DNA of 64,000 bases from Deltaproteobacteria bacterium. Its GTDB lineage: Bacteria; Myxococcota; JADLHZ01. Both the position numbers and the translations under genes were made by a program. This document shows positions 17,791 through 24,307 of this stretch, piece after piece. The stretch's first letter is position 1, and each line of letters opens with the position of its first letter. The stretch spans positions 62,001-126,000 of the forward strand of contig JADLHZ010000012.1 in NCBI GenBank assembly GCA_020848545.1, written 5' to 3'. The notes under the pieces were generated by a model. The model did no database searches. It saw nothing but the letters and a program-made list of their open reading frames with translations, and was not told where the DNA came from.

Positions 17791-18036
17791 CGTCAGGGTG
17801 CACTACGCACGAGGGGGAGGGATATTTCAAAGAATTTGCGGGGGCGATCGAGCCCGACCGTCCACGGCCACCTGCGCCGGCCACGAGCTACGCCCACCTG
17901 CCACGTGCCAATCGACGCCGTCCACCTGCAACGCTTACGGCCCATCGCGGTGGCCTGGTCCTGGAGGTGGTCTCCCCGAACTTTACGGAGAATTTGAGAT
18001 CATCTTGCAGGGTATGAGGGAGAGCGCGAAGCTCTC

Positions 18037-18405
18037 ATGATGACATTCAGCGAAGCGAAAACGCTAGTTGCGCGCTCGCGGAATCCTTCGCGTTGCCTGC
18101 GCGAGCTTCGCGATGCACTCGGCGGAGCTGAGCTCAACGAGGTGCTCCCAGGTCCGGGCCGTATGAATGCACGAGACGCGCTCGGGACTTTCGAAATTCG
18201 ATCGAAAACCGCGGGTGCAGCAGGCATTGAAATCCTTGGATTCGAAGAGACGCTTGCGGCACTCGAGCCCATGCCGTCGACCTCGCCCTTGCTGCTGTTC
18301 CATTTTTCTTCTGCTAGCCGCACCTTCACGCTGTTCGTCGACGAATCCGCGCAACGACTGATCGGCTGTATTTGCTCAAGGCGAAGGAACCGGTCGGACA
18401 CCTAA
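18037..18405 (+). CDS. Hypothetical protein next to the fold-back repeat
   Basis: 122 residues starting ATGATG. No family recognised. The core looks like a genuine folded protein (EIRSKTAGAAGIEILGF, then LLLFHFSSASRTFTLFVDES), with no signal peptide or membrane helix. Its last residues NRSDT are encoded by a CGGTCGGACACC stretch closely related to the CGATCGGACACT units at the end of the adjacent repeat array, so the element probably supplied the present C-terminus and stop codon. A competing frame on the other strand (18000-18401) overlaps it fully and looks less protein-like. Confidence 0.5.
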   Translation: MMTFSEAKTLVARSRNPSRCLRELRDALGGAELNEVLPGPGRMNARDALGTFEIRSKTAGAAGIEILGFEETLAALEPMPSTSPLLLFHFSSASRTFTLFVDESAQRLIGCICSRRRNRSDT

Positions 18406-18684
18406 AAGGAACCGATCGAAGGAACCGATCGAAGGAACCGATAAGGAACCGATCGAGGAGGAACATGGATCAAATTTCGGCTGGTGTGCGAAAACAGGGA
18501 CTTAGCCGCCTGATCCTAGTTCCTACTCGATCGGACAATTCGATCGAAGGAACCGATAAGGAACCGATCGAGGAGGAACATGGATCAAATTTCGGCTGGT
18601 GTGCGAAAACAGGGACTTAGCCGGCTGATCCTAGTTCCTCCTCGATCGGACACTCGATCGGACACTCGATCGGACACTCTTTAA
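18384..18684. repeat. 115-bp tandem fold-back repeat array
   Basis: Two head-to-tail copies of a 115-bp unit (18426-18540 and from 18541) differ at only two or three positions. Each unit contains a 16-bp inverted repeat: CCGATCGAGGAGGAAC at 18449-18464 and 18564-18579, and its complement GTTCCTCCTCGATCGG at 18634-18649 (one mismatch at 18519-18534). Inside the arms, GGATCA/TGATCC and CGGCT/AGCCG can also pair, so the whole unit folds into a long imperfect hairpin. The array is bordered on the left by several GGAACCGATCGAA units and on the right by three CGATCGGACACT units. No transposase is nearby; it resembles a MITE- or REP-like element or a structured RNA. Confidence 0.85.
18580..18684 (+). 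CDS. 34-codon ORF inside the second repeat copy
   Basis: An ATG directly follows a GAGGAGGAAC Shine-Dalgarno-like sequence inside the repeat arm, at good spacing. The predicted peptide starts MDQISAGVRKQGLSRLILVP and ends with three RSDT units from the CGATCGGACACT triplication, then TAA. The first copy (ATG at 18465) has the same ribosome site and first 20 codons, then reads on into the second copy and stops near 18620. Whether it is translated is unknown; the ribosome site may be a by-product of the palindrome. The stop overlaps the 3' end of the convergent outer-membrane protein gene. Confidence 0.25.
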   Translation: MDQISAGVRKQGLSRLILVPPRSDTRSDTRSDTL

Positions 18685-20162
18685 AATGCAAACGTGGCTC
18701 CCTGCAGAGCAGACACGGCCCAGACGCGCGCTTCCGGCGTAAACGCTCCCCCGAAATATGTGTCAATCGACAGCCATCCTAGGACGTGGAACTGGAGCAA
18801 GGGTTGCGGTCGCAGCCCTAAGTTGTGCACCGATCCGACCGCGAGCGTCGTGCGGATCTCGTGCGGTCTTGGCGCGCGCGCCTCCACCAAGAAGTTCAAC
18901 GCGACGCTGAATGCGATATTGAGGGTGACGATCCGCTTGAATGTCCGGGAGTAGCCAACGAGGGGCGTCGCCCACCAGGTAGTCGGGAGAACGTCGTTCG
19001 GCGCGCTGCGAGCAGCGTAGCTGTAGACGCCCGCTTGAGCAAAGACACTTTCGTTCTCGGCAAGCCAGTAGCGCGCGTCGAGACCAAGCCCCAGCGTAAA
19101 CGTGGCGCCGACTCCGCCGCCCTGAGAGAAATACAACCCCCAGCCGAGCAGCCCGCCCCACAGCGCCAAGTCGTAGCGATCGCTGTCATCCAGGCGGCAG
19201 GCGAGCGCGAGCGTCGCGACGCTCCAGCTCAAGCGATCTGTCAGACCCCACACGATCGCGCTGCGGCTCGCCAGCGACCAGCTCGTCGTGGAGCTCGCCA
19301 ACGGCGCGTCTGGAACCGGGGCCTGTGAGCCTGGAGCAGTAGCGGCCTGAAACCCTAATGCGACGCGCACCTCGGCTTCCATACGGGGCACCGTCGTTCG
19401 CGACACGCGATCGGCGGGCCTCGCCTCTCGCCGCGGACGCGCTTCGACGCTAGCGGGTGCGGCGAATGCCGCTTTGCTCGACGCTTCATCAGTGACCGCC
19501 GCGGAATCGGTACGCCTCGCCTGCTGCGGCGACGGCGCAAGCGCCACGTGAACGTCCGCCACCACCCGCACAAGCGCGCCCTCTCGTTCGACTTGGTAGT
19601 TGATGATCCGCAGCCTGCCGCGCAACAGCGGTTCAGCTCTGCCCTCCGCGCGAGCGGTGCGGTCGATCGCAGCACGGAAAGCATCCATCTCTGCACGAAC
19701 TTGGGCATTATGGAGGTTCGACGACCTCGCCTCCCCTTCGACGTGCGCCGCCGAGAGCCTCGCAAGCGCCGCCACCTCCTCGATCGACCGGCTGAGCACG
19801 ACGCGGCCCGTGATACCCCTGGCGCTGGACGGTTCGAACGTGGATTGCTCGTCTGCGAACGCCAGCGGGCGACCGATCTTCAGACGATCTGCCTCCCGAT
19901 CGAGCACGAAGGCGACGCCGTCGCGGATGATCGCTGCGAGCGCGTCGAGATGCGCTTGCGCTTCGGCTTTCGCTTCGTCAGTACCGTCAGGCAAGAAGAC
20001 GGCAGCAACGACTCGGGGCGCTGGCTGTACGGGCGCGAGCGAAGCACCAGAAATCCCAACGCAGCCGCTCAGCCAGGCCACCCAGACGATAAGCAGTCCA
20101 CGCACAGCCGGCCCCCCAATCGCAGTATGCCACGCTCGGCCCAGACGATGGGTGCCCCTCAT
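18681..20162 (-). CDS. Outer-membrane lipoprotein/barrel protein of unknown function
   Basis: 493 residues. The N-terminal GLLIVWVAWLSGC is a lipoprotein-type signal with lipobox L-S-G-C; a GTG at 20105 would give a normal-length signal and may be the true start. Residues ~45-200 form a soluble Ala-rich helical domain (VVAAVFLPDGTDEAKAEAQA and onwards). A Pro/Ala/Arg-rich linker follows, and the C-terminal ~200 residues show amphipathic strands (SAIVWGLTDRLSWSVATLAL, GVGATFTLGLGLDARYWL) ending in TFAF, a barrel-type terminal Phe. No named family recognised. It is followed on its strand by the repeat array and convergent to the 18037 gene. Confidence 0.65.
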   Translation of the reverse strand: MRGTHRLGRAWHTAIGGPAVRGLLIVWVAWLSGCVGISGASLAPVQPAPRVVAAVFLPDGTDEAKAEAQAHLDALAAIIRDGVAFVLDREADRLKIGRPLAFADEQSTFEPSSARGITGRVVLSRSIEEVAALARLSAAHVEGEARSSNLHNAQVRAEMDAFRAAIDRTARAEGRAEPLLRGRLRIINYQVEREGALVRVVADVHVALAPSPQQARRTDSAAVTDEASSKAAFAAPASVEARPRREARPADRVSRTTVPRMEAEVRVALGFQAATAPGSQAPVPDAPLASSTTSWSLASRSAIVWGLTDRLSWSVATLALACRLDDSDRYDLALWGGLLGWGLYFSQGGGVGATFTLGLGLDARYWLAENESVFAQAGVYSYAARSAPNDVLPTTWWATPLVGYSRTFKRIVTLNIAFSVALNFLVEARAPRPHEIRTTLAVGSVHNLGLRPQPLLQFHVLGWLSIDTYFGGAFTPEARVWAVSALQGATFAF

Positions 20163-20192
20163 CGCGAGAGCTCGATCGAGCAGAAACTACGA

Positions 20193-21995
20193 TCACGCGC
20201 TCGTGTCGCGCTCGGTCGTTTCCGCCGAAAGCGGCAGCTCGATCCAGAAGGTGCTTCCGACGCCGACGACCGAGGTGGCGCCGCACCTGCCGCCGAGCAG
20301 CGCCGTGAACTTGCGCACGATCGCGAGGCCGAGGCCCGTTCCACCGTGCTCGCGGGTGCCGCCATCATCCGCCTGGCTGAACTCCTCGAACATGCGCGGG
20401 ATCTCGTGCGCGGGGATTCCGGGCCCGCTGTCCTCGACTTCGATCCGCACATGCGCGCCGGCGAGCCTACGCGCCGACACGCGCACGAAGCCTCGCTTCG
20501 TGAACTTCACCGCGTTGCCGACGAGGTTGGTGATGATTTGCCGCACGAGCAGCGGGTCCAAGAACAAGCGCGGCAAGTCGCTCGGCACGTCCGCGGTGAT
20601 CGCCAGCGTCTTCACCTTGCCGATCGCGGCGTTGGCGACGGACACGCACTCCGAAGCTAGCGGCGCTAGCTCGAACCAGCTGGACTTGACCCGCATCGCG
20701 CCCGCCTCGGCCTTGGTGAGATCGAGGAGATTGGTGACGATGGTCACGAGGTGCTCGGCCGAGTCGATGCAGCTTTGCAGGTTCGCCCGTCCTTGTTCAT
20801 CGAGCCGTGATCCGGCCGATGTCAGCGTGAGCTCGGCAAAGCCGATGATCCCTTGCAGCGGTGTGCGCAGCTCATGCGACATCATCGCGAAGAACCGCGA
20901 CTTGTAGCGCGCCTCCGCCTCGAGCGCCGCGTTCTTCTGGTGCACCTCTTGGGTGCGCTCCCGCACCTGCTCCTCGAGCGACTCGGTGTGTCGTCGTAGC
21001 GAGGTTCGCGCCACGGCCAGTCGCGCGACGAGCTCGTTCATTGCGCTGCCTAGATCGGCGATCTCGCGGTCGCCACCGATGGGCACGACGAGGCTGAGGT
21101 CATCCGTCCGGCGGATGTCGTCCACGACGAGCTTCAGCACCGAGATCGGTCTCGTGATTCGTTTCGACACGAGAAAGCCGAGCAAAACGACGATGACCCC
21201 GACGATGGCGGCCGTCAACGCGAGCACGACCTCGAGCTGCCTGACCGAGGCGAACACCGTGGACGCCGGGCGCCGGACGAGCACTCGCCAACGCTCTTCG
21301 GGTTTCGGCCCGCCGAGCTCGGCGACACCCACCACGCTCTGCTGCTCATCGAGCGTTTGGACCCCGCCGGCGACGCTGACGAGCACCTGGTCCGCCGCGT
21401 CGACGAGCGCCGCATCTTCGCCGACGTTCTTCGACGACGCCAGCTTCTCGAGCATGCCGCGCAAGGTCCGCTCCGGGAGGAGCCCCCAGATGACGCCGAT
21501 GACGTTCTTCGGGTCTGCACGAGACGCGATGGGAACGGCCAACAGCAACCCGCGGCCATCCTTTGCGAACGAAAAGGCCCACAGCGGACCCTTGGAGAAG
21601 GCGTCGAGCACGGGCGGCATCTGGTCCGGAACCGCGGGAGAGCTGCGCGCGACCGGCTTCCCTTGGGCGTCGTGGACGGCGAGCCAGACGAAGCCGGTAT
21701 CGAGCTCGATGGCCCTGGCCAGGAACACGGCGATCTTTCCGTCGGCGTCGTCCGTGACGACCTCTTGCATGATATCGAGCCGCGACCAGAAGCCGAGCTG
21801 CGCGTTCTTGTCTTTGCGAAACTCGCCGATCGCGTTCGCGACGACGCCGGCGGCACCGCGAAGCTCGCTCTCGATCGCGACCCGCAGCGGCGCCGTGGCG
21901 CTGAAAAAAGCTCCAGCGCCGACCAGCAGGATCGACACCCCGCCCACCAGGGTGATGGCGATGAGCACCGTCGTGCGAACGGACCGGCGCTTCAC
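20193..21995 (-). CDS. Membrane sensor histidine kinase
   Basis: 600 residues. First transmembrane helix near 10-32 (VLIAITLVGGVSILLVGAGA), a ~220-residue periplasmic domain of Cache type (FVWLAVHDAQGKPVARSSP, then DAALVDAADQVLVSV), second helix VLALTAAIVGVIVVLLGFLV, HAMP, a coiled coil, HisKA with phospho-acceptor His in FFAMMSHELRTPLQGIIGF, and HATPase (NLVGNAVKFTKRG, EDSGPGIP, GGTGLGLAIVRKF). The start overlaps the response regulator gene by four bases. The two genes before that encode a phosphate-binding-like protein and a porin-like protein, so the operon probably links nutrient entry to sensing. Confidence 0.95.
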   Translation of the reverse strand: MKRRSVRTTVLIAITLVGGVSILLVGAGAFFSATAPLRVAIESELRGAAGVVANAIGEFRKDKNAQLGFWSRLDIMQEVVTDDADGKIAVFLARAIELDTGFVWLAVHDAQGKPVARSSPAVPDQMPPVLDAFSKGPLWAFSFAKDGRGLLLAVPIASRADPKNVIGVIWGLLPERTLRGMLEKLASSKNVGEDAALVDAADQVLVSVAGGVQTLDEQQSVVGVAELGGPKPEERWRVLVRRPASTVFASVRQLEVVLALTAAIVGVIVVLLGFLVSKRITRPISVLKLVVDDIRRTDDLSLVVPIGGDREIADLGSAMNELVARLAVARTSLRRHTESLEEQVRERTQEVHQKNAALEAEARYKSRFFAMMSHELRTPLQGIIGFAELTLTSAGSRLDEQGRANLQSCIDSAEHLVTIVTNLLDLTKAEAGAMRVKSSWFELAPLASECVSVANAAIGKVKTLAITADVPSDLPRLFLDPLLVRQIITNLVGNAVKFTKRGFVRVSARRLAGAHVRIEVEDSGPGIPAHEIPRMFEEFSQADDGGTREHGGTGLGLAIVRKFTALLGGRCGATSVVGVGSTFWIELPLSAETTERDTSA

Positions 21996-22363
21996 GCTTG
22001 AGCCAGTGCCGCCGCCACGCGCTTCATCAGCTCGGATGGGCGTACGGTCTTCGGGATGAAGCCGTTCGCGCCCGTCCTTTCGGTGAGCTCGCGCAGCTCA
22101 TCCTCTGGGATCGCGGAATAGAACAACACGATCACGCCGCGGAGCGCGGGCTCCTGCTTGATGAGCTGGAGGACCCGTTCACCACTGAGACCGGGCATTG
22201 TGGCGTCGAGCAAGATCAGGTCCGGCTTGATCCGGAGCGCCGTCATCGTAGAGCCAAACGGACCAGCGTTGACGGTGGCTTCCATGCCGGCCGCAGTGAG
22301 CGCCTGGCGCGCGACCTCGGCTGCTTGCGGGTTGTCGTCGATGATCAACACCTTCTTCACCAT
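21992..22363 (-). CDS. Single-domain response regulator
   Basis: 123 residues, only a receiver domain. The acidic pair is IIDDN, the phospho-acceptor is D53 in LILLDATMPGLSG, and the conserved Lys is in GFIPKT. There is no output domain, so it must act by protein contact, or relay phosphate, like CheY or Spo0F. It overlaps the downstream histidine kinase start and is four bases from the upstream binding-protein-like gene, so all three are cotranscribed and the kinase is the natural partner. Confidence 0.94.
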   Translation of the reverse strand: MVKKVLIIDDNPQAAEVARQALTAAGMEATVNAGPFGSTMTALRIKPDLILLDATMPGLSGERVLQLIKQEPALRGVIVLFYSAIPEDELRELTERTGANGFIPKTVRPSELMKRVAAALAQA

Positions 22364-22367
22364 CGGA

Positions 22368-22829
22368 TTACTTCCCTTTTTCGTTGGTCAGCGCCAGCAC
22401 GACGCGCAGATTGTCTCGGGGCGCATCGGATCGGAGGATGCCGATGGCCGTAGGCGTCTTGGCCAAGAAGCGACGCACCGACTCGTCCGAGGTCAAGATG
22501 AGCGGCATGCTCGCCACCTCCCCCTGGTAGATCTTCGCGAGCCACTGCCGCTTGAAAACGCCTTCCTCCATCCCGAGCAGCAGGCGCAAACAGTCGTTCT
22601 TCTCCGAAGATCCCGCGGGCCGAAGCGTCAGCAGCACCGCAACGCCCGAGGCGGTTCTGGTTCGTTCGGCGGAGTAGAGTTGGCGTGCCTCGTTGAGCGT
22701 GAGCGACTGAATCGGGCTCTTGTTGTCGACGACGAGCACCACGCCTGCCGCACCCGGGTACGCGGCGCGCGCAGTGCCAGCCACAGCGAAGAGCGCGACG
22801 AGGAGCAACCACAGCCTGCTAGAGCCCAA
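22368..22829 (-). CDS. Small phosphate-binding-protein-like (PBP-like) secreted protein
   Basis: 153 residues with signal peptide MGSSRLWLLLVALFAVAGTARA. The mature part (VVLVVDNKSPIQSLTLNEAR, LYSAERTRTASGVAVLLTLR, VFKRQWLAKIYQGEVASMP and the closing TPTAIGILRSDAPRDNLRVV) follows the pattern of short PstS-like proteins that carry a single lobe. Proteins of this size are often coded next to two-component systems and porins. It overlaps the porin-like gene upstream by 11 bases and lies five bases before the response regulator gene. Ligand unknown; phosphate is only a family guess. Confidence 0.75.
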   Translation of the reverse strand: MGSSRLWLLLVALFAVAGTARAAYPGAAGVVLVVDNKSPIQSLTLNEARQLYSAERTRTASGVAVLLTLRPAGSSEKNDCLRLLLGMEEGVFKRQWLAKIYQGEVASMPLILTSDESVRRFLAKTPTAIGILRSDAPRDNLRVVLALTNEKGK

Positions 22830-24161
22830 AGGCCACCTGCAGCCGCACGGTGTTCGAGCGCGGCGCCAAGAAGGAATGTGCGTACTCGGCCTTGAGGCAC
22901 AGCATGTCTGCGAACCAGACCTTCAGACCCACGCGTCCCGATAGCTGACTCTCGAGGGTCTCCCCTTCGGGCGCGAAGAAGACGTCAGGAACGTTCGTGT
23001 CGAAGTGCACCCCCTCGAGGACGACGTAAGGCCGCAGCATCCGCCACTGGTACGAGGCGATCGCCATGTAGGCGTGCGTCACCGAGGGCGCCGCATCGCC
23101 GACCGGCGTATGGCGCACGTGGTAGTACTCGCCGAGCAGCTCGAAGTCCGCATACTGCCACACGAGGTGGGCGCCGATGATCCACTCTTCGATGACGCGG
23201 TCCCGCAGCGGATAGACGGCCGAATCGGCAGCGGGAGCACGATCGTAGTAAACGTCGCCGCCGAGACGGAGCCCGGGTCGATCGGCCTTGAGGTAAAGCA
23301 GCGCGTGGAGCGATTTGAAGAGATCGCGGTCGCCAAACGCGAGAACGTCGTCGTTGATTACCCCGCGCCCGTTACCGACGCCGAGGTGATAACCCAGGGA
23401 TAACTCGGACCAATTGATGCGACCGAACGCTTCGATTCCCGTTTGATGTACCGGTAAGATCCCGCCTGCGTCTTCGAACGCGACCGGCCGCGGTCGGCCA
23501 ATCTGCGTCTCGAGCCAGGCGCCATGGTGGAATGTCGTGTTGTAGTAGCCGAAGGGCGCGTGGGTGCGACCGAGCGTGACGCTCAGCCAATCGCCGAACT
23601 GGTAGGTGAGCTGCACGCGTTCGAGATCGATGACCGTCGTGCCGTCGGACCCGAACTCAGCGACGACCTCGACCAAAGCGCGAAAGGAATCGGTGAGCTT
23701 GGCTTGAGCGAAGAAGTCGAGTTGTCCGAGCGCAAAGCCGAGCGACCTCGGAGCATCTTGATAGCCCGCGGCGACGTCGCCGAAGAGATGAAAGGTGATC
23801 GGAAAATCGGTTGTTGCGGGGGACACCATGAGGGGCTCTTCTTCCACGAAGGGCGCCGAGCTCGTCGCGCTCGTCGGGTCTGGCGCGACGCAGGCGTGAG
23901 CGACGCAGATCCGATCCCCTTGCAGTCCATGTCTTTATGGCAGCCGAGCTCCGCCGCATCCGCGCTCGCCGGTCTCGGCGGATCGACGCAAGCGTTGGCG
24001 ACGCAGATTCTGTCGCCCTTGCACTCCTGATCCGACCCGCAACCGACGCCAGCGTACGCGTGGACGCCGCTCAACAGGGACGCAACGAAGGCGCCAAGCG
24101 CTAAAACGAAGAGTCTCGGTGCTTTTGAAATCGCGCCCTCGCTCCCGGGGAGACCGAACAT
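22819..24161 (-). pseudogene. Porin-like outer-membrane protein gene, frameshifted near its 5' end
   Basis: The gene starts at ATG 24161 with a signal peptide (PRLFVLALGAFVASLLSGVH) and a Cys-rich segment CGSDQECKGDRICVANACV. A second copy of that motif begins CHKDMDCKG and then the frame breaks. The continuation DRICVAHACVAPDP, then FVEEEPLMVSPATTDF, is in another frame and joins a 340-residue porin-like barrel (VTLGRTHAPFGYYNTTF, LSLGYHLGVGNGRGV, terminal VAFGL). The break is at four G at 23916-23919 (minus strand), where five would restore frame as AAG GGG GAT CGG. It is either a recent one-base loss or a homopolymer error. If intact, the protein is a signal-peptide-bearing Cys-rich/porin fusion heading the PBP/regulator/kinase operon. 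Confidence 0.85.
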
Positions 24162-24307
24162 GCCCGTGCGCGATTCATAGTCGAGTTCGCGGTGGCAGTC
24201 GAACCGTACATGCCCACCTGAGCGAAGCCGCACCCGCCATCGAGATTTTGAATTCCAAACCCTACGGCGACGCCGCCACCACGTGCGGCCAATGCGCCGC
24301 CAGGCGC

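Noticed and set aside
18000-18401. 133-codon minus-strand frame overlapping the 18037-18405 gene
   Set aside because: Less protein-like composition and poor start; the plus-strand frame has better hydrophobic patterning.
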